The notes: generated by a model not told the origin, from the sequence alone. Numbered from the stretch's first letter, positions 10,336 to 22,728 are shown. The stretch: 64,000 nucleotides of DNA from Caenorhabditis elegans (GCF_000002985.6 NC_003281.10:12834001-12898000); one strand, 5' to 3'. A program made the numbers and translations.

Positions 10336-12600
10336 TCAAAATTCATTTTTATCTACATCTTGTAAGAAAAATGTTCCCCTAGTTAAAAATAAAATTTCCC
10401 TCTCGTAAATTTAGAAACACGTACAAAAGAAGACACAACCTCCTGGTGATCTATGAAATGTCAAACAAAATTGATCTACAATTTAAATAAAACGAGGTCT
10501 CGTCATCGATAAAATATGATCCACTTGCTTTTTGGGTTTTAGCTAATTTAATTTCAGATTTTTAGGCCAAAGACAAAGACACGGGAATTTAAATTTCAGT
10601 ATATTTTAGACTATACTTCAATTAAGAGAATTATGGGAAAATAATCATGAGCTCAAATATTTTTTGAACTTTCAAATAAGTTCTGATACTCTATTTCAAA
10701 TTAAAGTTTCTTTGAATTTAAAAGCAGCTGGCTAAGAAAACATTGCTCAATTATTTTCTTCAATGATCCCTGGAAGCGCGTGTTCTTTTCCATATTCAAT
10801 AATCTTTGAGCCACAAAGAGGCAACATTTGAATGCACACTTCTATTTTTGGAAACTAATTTGTAATTTACTCACATGTTCTGCAACATTTTTCTCTTCTC
10901 TGTTTCACTAATCTAATTCAAAGTCGTTTTTTTTTGCTACTATACACTTTTTATGAAGCATGTAACTATGATGGAGTTGTAACTAATAATTAAATAATGT
11001 TTCGGAGTACATACATTGTACTTGAAATTTGATTTTTAGTAGATTTCTGAAGAATTAACATATGAATTCATACATATAGATATTGAAAGGGTATGATTGA
11101 TAAGCCGGAAGTATAATAATAAATGATGATTCATTGGCTTTGGGGAAATGAAAAAAGAAAAAGCTAGGTGGCGTTTGAGAGAGGAAATGACAACTTTTGA
11201 GAAGATATTACTGGAATTCGGAAGAAAATTTTATTATCTTAGAATTATAGAAAAAAGGTAGATACAACTAAAGTGAAATCCTTTAAAAAAATGGGGCTAA
11301 AATCTGTGATTTGCTAAAAATGTCATAATTGTCAAAATTGGAGAGCGCTAAATTTTTCAGTTCAATAATTTTTGAAATTTTCTTTTAATTTCAAGAGGAA
11401 CAAGTCTCCGACCACAAAACAGGCCAACAAAATAATAAAACACGAATTACCAAATATTAGGAATTTTGCAAAAAAGTTTAATCTGACAAAAACGAACCCG
11501 CGAAATGTCAGCCGCTCCAACTTTTTAACCGTTAATTGGATTATACTCTTTCGAACAGAATTTTTTTTGCAAATTGTATAAGTTTCTGAGTTATGATGAA
11601 TTGAAAAATTTTCAATATTTTCAACAAAAAAAATGTAAAAATAAATTCGAAAAATGCCGAAAACTGGAAAAACCAAGATGCAGCCGACATCTTACAGGAT
11701 TTGAAAAAACGCGTAGTTTGCGGCCGACATCTCACTGTTTTCCATAAACTCCTAGAGCGTCGGCTGCAACTAATTGTTGGTTTCGCGTTCCGCAGATTTG
11801 AACGATCTATCTTCAAGAAAAAAATTTGCTGCAGACCATTCGCAAATTTTATTGCAAAATTGAAGCGCCAAATCAATTAAATTGTCTAGACGTTTTTGCT
11901 TCTTTTTTTGTATAAAAAAGCTAGCAAAATTGGCAGATGATAATTATATTTAATTTTGAAAAAATAAACTTATCACAAATAAATGAAAGAAAAATTTTAC
12001 TTTTGAATGCAATTTTGCGGAATCACAAAGTTTCTGATTCAAATTATCTCCTTTAAAATTGCATCATTCAATGAAAATATTACAATAGTCGGCCAGTGAA
12101 AATATGGCAAAAAATGACGAAATAATTTTTTGATTTCGTTGGAACAATATAATTTATTTGGAAACTTTTGGACTAAAATTTTGGACTATAACAATTTACC
12201 AAATTCAAGAAAAAAGTATAGCTTTCAGCTAGATGAAACTGGATATTAGAACATATCAAAATGTGAGGAAAGATTAGATGAGCGCCAAATTGGATTAACA
12301 CCTGATTGCACTTTTCTTCAAATTTTTTGAAACGTTCTTGTCAAGAACAGATTGAGTGCGACGGAGCAAAATATCATGTTTTATTAGACTCTACTTATTC
12401 CAGAGATGACTTGAATTGGCAATTTAAAAATATTTTATGTGAATTGCATGAAGGCGGAGGTTCCAGTGAGGTGTTAAAATGACTGAATATCAAAATATTA
12501 TTTTTAGAAAATTTTTTTATTTTGAGTCAAAAGTCAAAAGGCCAAATTTTTTGGAAGTCGTCGATTAAAAAAAGTTTTGTTTGAATTTTATAGACTAATT
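10336..12600. other. Gene-free AT-rich DNA
   Basis: Mostly unique-looking. At about 11670-11775 there is a single diverged copy of the 'TGCAGCCGACA...GTCGGC' motif that forms a tandem array at 14.1-14.4 kb. No gene model is supported. Confidence 0.5.
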
Positions 12601-12639
12601 ATGTTTCAAATATTAATATTCAAACATTGTAAGCCAAAC

Positions 12640-12875
12640 ATTGTAAGGCCACCGGCAAATTTGCCAAATTTGCCGGTGGCCGAGCTCGGCAAATTCTTGA
12701 AATTTGCAACACACACCACAAATTGGATTTTTAAAAATGTGACCAAAACTTGACCATAGTGCTCTTAGAAATATCAAAAATTCTCTCATTTTTCGGAGTT
12801 TGCTCAGCACGGCAAATTTGCCGATTTTGCCGAGCTCGGCAAATATTGGAAAAAATATTTGCCGAATTTGCCGAG
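12640..12875. repeat. GCTCGGCAAATT-type dispersed repeat
   Basis: Palindromic 'GCCACCGGCAAATTTGCC...GGCAAATTTGCCGGTGGC' at about 12649-12679, followed by 'GCCGAGCTCGGCAAAT' motifs. The same family recurs at about 17.5, 18.5 and 33.8 kb. Confidence 0.8.
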
Positions 12876-13269
12876 AATTGCTTTAGATTTGTCAAAAAAT
12901 GGCAAAAGCTCAATACATTTGTTTTTAATTGTGAAAGTATTTTTAGCATCATTAGAGTAGTTTCAAACAAATTCCAAAATTTTCACTTGAGAACTGATGA
13001 ACTCAAATGTAAAGTTATCAAAATTACAGAAGCTATAAGCTTATCCTAGATGAAAAGGGATAAGCTGCCAACTATACGAAAACTCGTGATTGATATAAAA
13101 AAGATTATCCTTTCTCTTCGGTTTTATATACATTTAAGCCAAGTGACTCGATATCAGATTTGAAAAAATTTGGAATTGAAAATATCAGATATGACGCACA
13201 ACTTTAAAATTTGGGGGTTTTTAAAATAGTTTTAGATTATTTTTAGAATTTCTAATATTTTGTTACAGC

Positions 13270-13695
13270 CCAGGGGTGGGCGGCAAACGATTTTTCCGGC
13301 AATTCGCCAAACCGGCAATTTGTAAAAATGAAATTTTCCGGCAAATCGAAAAACCGGCAACTTGCCGAAATTGAAAACTCCCGGCAAATCGCCAAACCGG
13401 CAATTTGTAAAAATGAAATTTTCCGACAAATCGGAAAACCGGCAACTTGCCGGAATCGAAAACTTCCAGCAAATCAGCAAACCGGCAACTTGCCGAAATT
13501 GAAAACTTCCGGCAAATCGGCATAATGGCAAGTTGCAGGAATTGAAAATTTCCGGCAAATCGACAAACCGGTGATTCGCCAAAATGAAATTTTCCGACAA
13601 ATCGGCATAATGGCAAGTTGCAGGAATTGAAAATTTCCGGCAAATCGGCAATCTGGCAATTTGCCAAAATTTTTAATTGATCATAATTCCGGCAT
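13270..13695. repeat. CCGGCAAATCGGCAA dispersed/tandem repeat
   Basis: Many tandem variants of 'TTCCGGCAAATCGGCAAA' and 'TTGCCGGAATTGAAAA'. This family recurs at 16.05-16.74, 18.52-19.16, 50.5-51.15, 59.25-59.88, 61.55-62.06 and 62.85-62.93 kb. The motif lacks stop codons in several frames, which creates long spurious Cys- and Phe-rich open frames. Confidence 0.9.
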
Positions 13696-14130
13696 CCGGA
13701 AAATTTGCCCAATTTTAAATTTCCGCCCACCCTGTCCCATTTCTCCCAGCGATGAATCATCATTTCTGATAGAGTTACGAAACGTTTCGAAAATTGAACA
13801 AAGACCTTGATATCGTCATCAAATCGCCTCATAGAATGGTCATCGGAAGAGAGGGAAAAGATAAGAAATAAGAGATCAGAGATTAAAAAATGAACGAAAT
13901 TGAGGAGAAAACGGTGTACTTTTAAGTGTCAATTTACGGCCTGAATGATGGGTCATTCAGAGTTGAATGAAACACGAACCTAGGTTTTGCAAAACCAGTA
14001 AACCCGTTGTGAAAATTGCAAGGGAATATTTTTTCGGGTACTGAATACTGAAAAATATTTCTAGTTTCTGAAATAATATCAAAAACTCAAAAACATCCAA
14101 TTAAAATCTAAATGAATCTAATTTCAGTGT
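13696..14130. other. Gene-free spacer
   Basis: Less AT-rich than its surroundings at 13720-13870, but with no supported gene or structure. Confidence 0.45.
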
Positions 14131-14131
14131 G

Positions 14132-14435
14132 TGGAGTTGCAGCCGACACTCTACAGGTTTATGGGAAACCCGCTAGATGTCGGCCGCAAGCTATGCGTCT
14201 TTGAAACCCGTACAGTGTCGGCTGCTCAGTAGGTAGAGTTGCAGCCGACGCTCTATGAGTTTATGGGAAACCCGCTAGATGTCGGCCGCAAGCTATGCGT
14301 CTTTGAAACCCGTACAGTGTCGGCTGCTCAGTAGGTAGAGTTGCAGCCGACGCTCTATGAGTTTATGGGAAACCCGCTAGATGTCGGCCGCAAACTATGC
14401 GTTTTTCAAATCCTGTAAGGTGTCGGCTGCACTTG
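14132..14435. repeat. 102-bp tandem repeat with GTCGGC motifs
   Basis: The motif GTTGCAGCCGAC begins at 14136, 14238 and 14340, an exact 102-bp period over about three units. Each unit carries GTCGGCCGC and GTGTCGGCTGC in inverted relation, so each can fold. Confidence 0.92.
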
Positions 14436-14800
14436 GTGTGTTCAAAATGACCGCAAACGAGACTAGCTTTTCTTAACTTTTGAGAAGAAAGTGCTGTGAA
14501 TATTATAAAATTACAAGTTTTTCTCAAACCAAAAGAAGTCACCAAAAAATAATTGAAACGTGGATACAAAGCTAGAACTTCATGAAAAACGAGACGGTAA
14601 GAGAGGGCAAACCAGAGCAAATAGTGTTTCGAAAATTCGTTTTCAAATTGAACAAACATAGCATTTTTCCCAGGTTAACAGACCATTGGAGGTCTAGCTT
14701 CAAGATCAGAAGATCACCTTTTTTGACCGATTTGGTCACGATATGGGTTTAAAAAAATTTGTAAAAAAACAAAAATCATGCCTACCTGAGCGCCTAGAAG
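14436..14800. other. Spacer between two tandem arrays
   Basis: No gene. A 98-codon minus-strand frame overlaps the neighbouring repeat and lacks support. Confidence 0.5.
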
Positions 14801-14804
14801 GCAG

Positions 14805-15118
14805 CTTGCCTATAGGCAGGCGGTTAGGCATCTTCGTGCCTATAGGCAGGAGGGTAGGCATCTTGGTACCTATACGCAGGCGGGTAGGCACCTTCCTGCC
14901 TATTGGAAGGATGGTAGGCATCTTCGTGCCTATAGACAGGAGGGCTGGCATCTTCGTGTCTATAGGCAGGCGGGTGGCCATCTTCGGGCTTATATGGAGG
15001 CGGTAGGCATCTTTGTACTTATATGCAGGCAGGTAGGCATCTTCGTGCTTATATGCAGGCGGGCAGGCATGCTTGTGCCTATATGCAGACAGGTAGGCAT
15101 CTTCGTGCCTACCCGGAA
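14805..15118. repeat. 30-bp minisatellite
   Basis: About ten copies of a 30-bp unit resembling TGCCTATAGGCAGGCGGGTA followed by GGCATCTTCG. The period is a multiple of three, so both strands read through as a repeating ten-residue peptide. I regard this as a coincidence of unit length rather than a gene. Confidence 0.92.
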
Positions 15119-16045
15119 AGCGTCGGCTGCTTTTTTATGTCTAGGAAAGCGTCCCCCTCCCCTCAACTAACCGGGCACGCGCACCCGGGAAATGTCGGAT
15201 GCGACCTAGTTTTTTTTTATAGTTTCCTTCTGCACTCAGATTTTGTGACAACATTTCCTAGCCTCCCTTCTTCTCCAACTTTTGATATCTTATCAATGCT
15301 ACAGTAGTACAAGAGTACATTGACTAATCACCGGCAATTAAATCACATCTCAAAAGGATAGAAACACTGACGAAAAAGTGCGTGAGAGAATTGATGAGAT
15401 TCTGTGAAACCCTTTCTTTCGGAAAAGTACACTTGTCGCCTTTTAGTTTCATGTGACAGTGAAGACGGTAGTTTTTGCCCTTTTGCGGAACAGGGATCGG
15501 AGGAGAAAGTCAGATGACGGTTTAGTCCTTTTGAACTATCAAACCAATTCTATGAAATGGGCCTAGCTTTAACTAAAAAGTTTTTTTGTAGATGGAGCAA
15601 TTTAAAAAGTGTGCTGTCGAGAAAAAAATCCGGCAGTTTTGTAGATTTTTTCTATCAATTTTTTGACAATTTTTGAGCACTTTTAAATTGGTGCAACTAT
15701 TATAAAAATCATTTGTATCATTAAATTTTAATTTTAAAGAATTTTGAGCACTTTTTTAATCAATCGCGGTGTCTCCATTGTGCTCTTTGAGCACTACGCA
15801 CATCCCGAACCACCCTGACAAATCACAAGGTTTTATGACTCACTTTTTCGTAGCCATGCTTTCGAAATGTGTGATTTCTCTCTTATCTCACTACTACAGC
15901 TTTGATTGAACGCGACGGGCAGCGTTAAATTTTATAGACTACAAAATATAATTTTCCGTGACAGCGAGATTCGTCATAACTGTGGGAGGCAATGATGCCG
16001 GCTTTTCGATTCCGGTGTTCGGTTGAGGATGAAGGGTTGAAGCAG
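15119..16045. other. Gene-free stretch
   Basis: AT-rich. A segment at about 15400-15470 vaguely resembles 7570-7640 ('TTTCGGAAAAGT...CATGTGAC'). No gene is supported. Confidence 0.45.
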
Positions 16046-16049
16046 GGGT

Positions 16050-16740
16050 GCGCGGCAAACGATTTTTTTCCGGCAAATCGGCAAATTTGGTAAACCGGCA
16101 ATTTGGCGGTAAAAAGGTAATTGCCAAAAATGTTCGGCAAATTGTGGGTTTGGACAATTTTTTTTGGAAATTTTAGAATTTTAATTTTAATCGGCGAAAT
16201 TGTACGCATCCTATAAATGTTCCTACATCTATCTTAAAAAATTATTTTTATTTTTTAAAACTCCCTTCAAAAACTTCCGGCAAATCGGCAATTTGCCGAA
16301 AACGAAAATTTCCGGCAAATCGACAAATTGCCGGAATTGGACATTTGCCAAAAATAAATTTGCCGAACGGCAATTGCCGCCCAGCTGGGTTAGTCCAAAT
16401 TTTGCCCGAGTTTGAACCAAACTTCGGAGCGGAGCGTAAGCCGTCCTGTTTGCTAAAAAAAACTGCATTAATTTCTGAACCAGGTTCTCGAAACGCGAAC
16501 AGTTGGGCCCCAACGCTGCCAACGAAATCAGGCAATTTGCCGGTTTGCCGAATTTGCCGGAAATTGTTAATTCCGGCAAATATCATTTAAAATTGAAATT
16601 CTGAAATTTCCTGAAAAATGTGTAAACTTACAATTTGCCAAAAAAAAATTGGAAATTTGCCGTTTTCCGGCAAATTCGGCAATTTTCGGATTTGCCGGTT
16701 TGCCAAATTTGCCGAAAATTTCGAATATCGACAATTGCCG
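16050..16740. repeat. CCGGCAAATCGGCAA repeats
   Basis: Same family as 13270-13695, in both orientations, with about 150 bp of unrelated sequence at 16380-16520 between the two blocks. Confidence 0.88.
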
Positions 16741-17500
16741 TATTAACCGTTTGTCGGGAAAAATCGTATCGTACCCGCTCATCGCTTGCAATGAGCCCTG
16801 CACCATAATGCGCACATCGCGAATTTACTGTGTACTCTCTCATTTCCTCTCTTCTATAATTATTGCCACTGATCAGCGATCCACCCTTTCAGGTCACAAC
16901 GGGCTTTTTCTTGTTTTGTGTTCATTGTTCCCCATCAGTCATCAAATGTTGCCTTATCACAAAAAACGAGGGGAAAGCTGATGCTGATCATAAGTCAATC
17001 ATTGAATTCTATAATTATGCCATTCAATTTCTCTGCTTCTCAGATTTGATTAACTATTTCCAATTTAGATCTTAGAATAATCTATTCAAAATTTGCAAAA
17101 CCGGTTGCTTCACAACTGATGTCATATCTTTTGATTTTATTCTTCGACCGTTGTCATCCGTATAGATTCTCACACACAAGGCGTTGAAATATATCTATAA
17201 AATTACTGCGGATAAGCGAAAGAGAGGTGAAAGGGTTTGTCAACGACAAACTGATCAAAACGGGACAAGGAAACGAAGTGGAAAGAAGAATAGAGAAAGA
17301 AATGACGATGATGAATGGAAAAAGGAAGAAGAGAAACTCAATTGGAGGAGGAAATTCGAGGAGCGGGGGGAAGGATACTGAAATGATAAGGATAGCGGAT
17401 TAGATATTCTTTGAGGAATAGGGTGAATTATTGCATTGGGGATTAAGTAAGGGATGGGGGTGGAAGGGATACCAATTTCTTCCTCGCGATGTAGGTATCA
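16741..17500. other. Gene-free spacer
   Basis: A purine-rich segment lies at 17210-17380 (AAAGAGAGG- and GGAAGAAG-type). Its plus-strand frame encodes only Lys/Arg/Glu-rich sequence, and no gene is supported. Confidence 0.5.
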
Positions 17501-17504
17501 GGGG

Positions 17505-18310
17505 TGTGCGGCAAATTTTGAAATTTGCCGAACCCGGCAAGTTCGGCAAATTGGCTTTTTTAATATTTGCCGACTATGGAACAGTCAGAAGATGCCCATC
17601 GGACTTGCATATCAGACCTATGCCATTCGATAGCCCACGGCTTAAAACGGTTACTCGTGAATTTTTAGCGGCAAAACTCCAGAACCAAGCTCACGGCGGG
17701 CTCTCAAAGATCCAGAAAATAGCACTTTAACGAAGCATTGGAGTTTCCAATTTCACTTTCGTAGCTCATACCTCGTAGATAAATTTTTTACAGAAAAGTC
17801 ATCAACTGATAAGTTGTTAATATTGTTGTAACAAACAAGTTTCTAGTTAAAAGTTTTTTACCAAAAAATTTTTGTTTGAGATAAAAGCGCGTGAAGTGCG
17901 GCAACTGCTGTTGTTATTTTTTGCTGCTATTCCGTTTCTAACGATTTTCTCGCAAACAAAAATTTTTTGGTAAAAAACTTTCAACTACAAACTTGTTCTT
18001 TACAACAATATCAACAACTTTTTAGTTGATGACTTTTCTGTAAAAAATTTATCTACGGAGATATGAGCTACCAAAGTGAATATGGAAAATTGCTCCGTTA
18101 GATCGTTAAAGTTCTTCCTTACAGTGCTATTTTAAGATCTTTGAGAGCCCGCCGTGAGCTTGGTTCTGGAGTTTTGCCGCTAAAAATTCACGAGTAACCG
18201 TTTTAAGACATGCACTATCGAATGGCATAGGTCTCATATACAAGTCCGATGGGCACCTTCTGACGGTTCCCTAGTGAGCACGGCGAATTCGGCAAAATTG
18301 CCGTCGTCGT
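17505..18310. repeat. Long foldback element of about 0.75 kb
   Basis: The left arm (about 17575-17895) and right arm (about 17945-18280) are reverse complements over roughly 320 bp with scattered mismatches. For example 'GCTCACGGCGGGCTCTCAAA' on the left pairs with 'TTTGAGAGCCCGCCGTGAGC' on the right. The loop is about 50 bp. CGGCAAAT-type repeats flank both ends. It has no coding capacity. It could be a non-autonomous foldback transposon, or an inverted duplication. Confidence 0.9.
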
Positions 18311-18519
18311 CATACTCGGTAAGTCGCAATATTTTTGATGCTCAGAAAGTGCTAAAGTTAATGGAGAAAAATTAATTTCACCGGTTTCCGTTCGATTTTT
18401 GCCTAATTTGGATTTCTCGAATAAAAAATGAAAGAAACAGGATGCTATGATTTTTTGTTTCGCTTAATTTCTGATCGAAACCATTAGTTTTGGACACAAT
18501 TTTTATTCAACATTTTTCA

Positions 18520-19160
18520 TGTGTGCGGCAAATTTCAAAATTGGTCGAGCTCGGCAAATTCGGCAAGTCAACATTTTTGAAAGTTGGCGAGCTCGGCAAA
18601 TGGCAAATTTGCTGCACACCCATGATAGGCATACCGAACAGTCATGCGACCTCAACGCGACTAGCACCAAAAACAATTAACTTGCTCACTTGCCGATTTG
18701 CCGAACGTTTTGCCGGAAAACGGCAAACCGGCCAATTGTCGGAATTGAACATTTTCGGCAAATTGACGAACCAGCATATTGCCGTTTTTGAAAATTCCGG
18801 CAAATTCGGCAAACCGGCAATTTCGATCTGCCGAAATTGTCGGAATACCGGCAACTGCCGAAAATTTTCGCCAAATTGTGCGTTTACACATTCTGGAAAT
18901 TTCAGAATTTCTAATTTAAACGACAAAATTGTACACATGTTATAAATGACCTTACATCTATCTTGAAAAGTCAGTAAATTCTATGAAAATATCTTTTAAA
19001 AAACGGGAAAAAAATTCAAAAAGGCACAGTTTTAAGTGTTTCTGTCTTATAACAAATCCCTTTAAAAACTTCCGGCAAGTTGATATCCGGCAAACGGCAA
19101 ATCGGCAATTTGCCGGAATTGAAATGCCTTGCCCTGCCGATTAGCCAAATTTGCCGTCGT
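18520..19160. repeat. CCGGCAAA / GCTCGGCAAA repeats
   Basis: Two blocks (18520-18900 and 19070-19160) of the dispersed family described at 13.3 kb. Confidence 0.85.
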
Positions 19161-20090
19161 CGTATGTCGTGTTTTGTATAATTCTTTGCGATTAAGTTTT
19201 GATGAAAATTTCAAAAATTCCGGTTGTGCAAAATTTCAGTGAAAATTAAATAATTTTACATAGTTGATTTTCTATGTGTCCATTGGGAAGCTTATAGAAT
19301 TGTGCTCACCGAGCACAATTCTATTTTCTTCGGTATATTAACAAACATTTGGAAATGCCTGCAGGGAACCAGAGCCCGTTCATAAATGTGACAGTGATGA
19401 TGGAAATTTCTTCAACCTGATTCAAGGATTTGTTATATCAAAAGCTTAGAAAAACTGAATAGTAATAAAGCCAGAAATCACTACGTGCATATCAGATTAA
19501 ATTTTGATTCGGTAGATTGCATGGAGATGAAATTTAAACTATTTTAAGATACTATAGTCGAGTTATGTAGTGTGCATGTAACCAGTAGGTTTATTATGTT
19601 ATTTATTGAAGTTAGTACGTGCATTTTTGCAGAAAGAAATGCCCTGGAGATGTATCAAAAGTCCGTTGCTTGATCTTCAGAAGAAATAGAGAATCCATTC
19701 AAAGGATTTACGGCTTTATTGGGAGTAGTCAAGACTCATTTTTAGGGATAAAATCGAACTTTGAGCCTGAAACTAAGATTCTGGATTATTGAAAAAATAA
19801 AAGAAATGCATTCCTCGGGAGCGCGTTTGATGTTAGGCACATGAAGAGGCGGGAGACAGGCGTCCCTGTCACGCAACGGTATAGTTAAGAACCTTTTATT
19901 GTAAAGCTGAAAAGCAGAACCAAATCGGTTTGAAGTCTCAAAGAAACAAACGATAAGCTAATAACGGAGAGCCGGAAACTTGAGAATCATTGGAGAATAA
20001 CAACTTGGAACTGTTTCAAGAAATTGTTCAATGATTAAAACAAAAAAAAGCTTTGTAATGCATTTTATTTGCACAAAACGGATGGAAGTT
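19161..20090. other. Gene-free stretch downstream of a membrane-protein gene
   Basis: Appears mostly single copy. A short TGTGCTCACCGAGCACA hairpin lies at 19302-19318. No gene supported. Confidence 0.5.
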
Positions 20091-20094
20091 CAAT

Positions 20095-21315
20095 TCAAGC
20101 CTTTGGTGGCCCAGCAGATCCAAACAATCCATAGACCAAAGCTTTGGAGAAAAGGAACGAAGAGACCAAAAGCATTTGATACATGTGGTGCTGAAAATAA
20201 AATATTTTTGAAATCATTTTGCGGTCATCTTACTCTGCTTGGTGGCGTCATATTCTTGTTGGCAATTTGAAGAAGTGCACCGGAAGCAACGCTGTAGAGG
20301 GCACTCAAAATGAAATAGGAGAAAGAGAGACTTCCAGAGACGATTCCAAGCAAAAGCTGAACCCCGAGAGCCGCACCGATTGCACCACCCAACAATGGAG
20401 CACGAGCTGTACCAACTTGTCCAGCAATCAACGGATATGCGAATGCAATAACCATTGGAGTAATGAATCCGAGAGGCTGTCCGCTCAAGTAGGTGTACGA
20501 GATCGAGTGTCCCATCAGGATTCCTTGAGCCAATGCCAAAACCAACAGCTGAAATCTTGTCGCAGACGTTGAGCCATCCTCGGCATTCAAGTAATATGCA
20601 CCGGCTCCAGGGAGTACAAGCGATGCGAAAATTGCCGCACCACCTCTTCCGATGAAAATTCCAAAGATTGGCGAGAGCACGTAGCCACCAATGATGCTGG
20701 CGATGCCGGCGCCAAGAAGAAGGATCGAAGACCATCCGAAGATTTCAACGACTGAGGAAGTTGCTAAGCCGACTGGTTGTTGGGTCTCTTGAAGAGCCGA
20801 GAGGAGCTCCTGGGTTTGTGGTTGGATTTGGGATTGGAGCTGTTGGATTTGAGCAGGCCCTTCTTGTTGGAGAGCAGTGGCACGTTGGCGGAGCCCTGGA
20901 AAATTAATAAGTTAATGATTACAAAGGTGATTCGTGATGTGTGCATACTGCCCCCGAATAGTCATTTGCAACAATTGACTTGCGATGCGTTTTGCGCCCT
21001 GGCAGAATTGTCATCATAGACATCATCGCAATCGAAATTGAGCACCGATTTCGTTGGCGATGTTTCCACAATGTCAATCCGAGGTTCTCAACTGTAGAAC
21101 TTGTTCTCACCTTCTGCAGCCTGTTGGATGTCCTGAACATAATTGGCATATGTCTTCGTCACGAATCCAATCGATGCGTCTTGTCCGCCTCCTGTACCAA
21201 CTTGAGATCCTCCAGTTTCTGGAGCACCTGGTGGAGCAACTCCGGCGTCAACAGGTGAGGCGGCGGCAGCTGGAGCTGCACTCGGGTCCATTGCGGGTTG
21301 TCCTCCTTCGGCCAT
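20095..21315 (-). CDS. Seven-helix membrane protein, unidentified (BAX-inhibitor-like at best)
   Basis: Three exons on the minus strand: 21315-21111, 20895-20234 and 20190-20095, joining in phase to 320 residues. The ATG lies four bases after a TTTTCAG acceptor, consistent with trans-splicing. Residues 1-50 are Ala/Pro/Gly-rich and disordered-looking. Residues 70-110 are Gln-rich and probably helical. From about residue 120 there are seven hydrophobic segments (about 121-142, 145-166, 183-200, 211-227, 236-255, 259-278 and 293-312), so it is an integral membrane protein. The compact seven-helix core with Gly-rich helices is reminiscent of the BAX-inhibitor-1 superfamily, but I see no diagnostic motif and the assignment is weak. 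A poly(A) signal lies at 20069-20064. The exon 2 donor is AGA|GTAAGA; reading through it would stop three codons later, giving a shorter C-terminus. Confidence 0.85.
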
Positions 21316-21843
21316 AGTGCTGAAAATTCGGATTTTTTGATGAGCCAGAATAGAAATTTAAATTCGAAATTTCCTGCACAGGTAAAACGTCGTACATGTT
21401 TAACACACGTATTATAAACATACCGCGATTTACCTGTGCAAAAAGTTTACAAAAAAAAACTAACCTTGAAGTTGTCCAACTCGAGGTATCGAGTAATAAT
21501 CGATAATTGAAATTTTTGAAGAATTTTCTCCTATTTATACACACAATCCACGTGAATTGGGACAAAGTAAAATGAGCATAATTTATTGTAATTGTCATCC
21601 AAAAAAAGGTCACGGAAAATAACTATGTAACAAATTTAATTTTAATGAAACTCTTGCAAATAATCTCGGCAAGTCTACCAAACTGGGTAGTTCAAAATGC
21701 AACTTTAGAAATTAGAAATAAAATTAGAGATGCAGATAAATATGTGATTTGTAATGTTAACTGGAAATGTTAACAGGTGATTAGACGTAGTGGGAATTGG
21801 TTAAACTTAATAGTTGCCAAATTCCAAATTATAATTTTATTAA

Positions 21844-22728
21844 TCAAATTCGATCTCGTTTTCCAAGTGACTTGTTGCAATTGGGACATCTATGGTGAAC
21901 ATCCATGAAGCAGCGACACCAGAAGCAAACGATAAAACAGGGAAGAAAAAGGCAGGTGATGAATAGAGCAAAGTTCAGCATTCCAAATACTTGCTCGGTT
22001 TTTGTAGTCACGGTTTCCTGGAATAGAAGATTCATTTTTAGATTCATATTTTTAAATACCAGGAATTTTTGGAAATTTTAATTTTTCAAAACTGTTTTAA
22101 AACTTTGCGCCCAAAACTCGAATTCTACAATATTACGCTTAGGCTTAGACATAGGCTTAGGCTTAAGCTCAGGCTTAGGCTTATGATCAGGCTGAGGCTT
22201 AGGCTCATGGTTAAGTTTAGGCCTAGGCTTAGGCTTGGCGTCAGTGGCGAGCGTTAGCTACGCTATTTAGGCTTGGTTGGGCTTAGGCTTAGTCTCAGTC
22301 TTAGGCTTAGGCTTAGGCTTAGGTTCAAGCTTAGGCTTAGGCTTAGGCTCATGGTTAAGTTTAGGCCTAGGCTTGGGCTTGTGAAAAAATTTTAGCGCAA
22401 AAATCAAATTATAATTTTTGGAAAATTTTTGTGGCGAAGATCAATTTTTGAAACAAGTTTGGCAGTAAATTCTAGTTATGATTTTTCGAAAAAAAAATGT
22501 TGGCGCGAAATTAAATTTTTAATTTTCTCAGAAAACCTGACGCAATAAAACCAATTTGAGTTTTTTTTTTTGCAAAATTCTTCCAGAAAATTGAAAAATT
22601 TTTTGGAAATTTTTGAAATATAATATTTTACCTACCTGGCAATTTGTGCAAAATTCGAGATATGGCGTTTTATGAACCACATATTTAACTTCTTCTGATT
22701 TTGGAGCACAGCTGTTCACATTGAGCAT
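21844..22728 (-). CDS. LITAF-domain membrane protein, minimal (88 aa)
   Basis: Two exons: 22728-22636 and 22017-21844, phase 0, 88 residues. LITAF domains are split zinc ribbons in which two CxxC knuckles flank a membrane-embedded hydrophobic segment; they sit on endosome and lysosome membranes. Here the knuckles are C27/C30 (CTNC) and C75/C78 (CPNC), with a hydrophobic stretch at about 43-66 containing extra cysteines. Unlike typical LITAF proteins it has essentially no Pro-rich N-terminal tail and no PPxY motif. A poly(A) signal (21841-21836) starts only two bases after the stop. The gene starts 223 bp downstream of the next LITAF gene's stop on the same strand, so an operon is possible, but I see no clear acceptor just before its ATG. 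Its intron carries a TTAGGC array. Confidence 0.88.
22137..22378 (+). repeat. Interstitial TTAGGC array in LITAF gene intron
   Basis: Tandem TTAGGC variants in the intron (22018-22635) of the minimal LITAF gene. It is interrupted at 22237-22271 by a GGCGTCAGTG...ACGCTATTTAGG insert that matches the insert in the array at 4.8 kb, except that an 11-bp core is inverted. Confidence 0.9.

Noticed and set aside
13232..13832. 139- and 189-codon minus-strand frames rich in Cys, Phe and Arg
   Set aside because: Direct translation of the CCGGCAAATCGG repeat, which lacks stops in several frames. Similar frames appear at every copy of the repeat.
14736..15006. Open frames on both strands encoding a ten-residue repeat
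   Set aside because: The 30-bp minisatellite has a period divisible by three, so any stop-free frame stays open. No other evidence of a gene.
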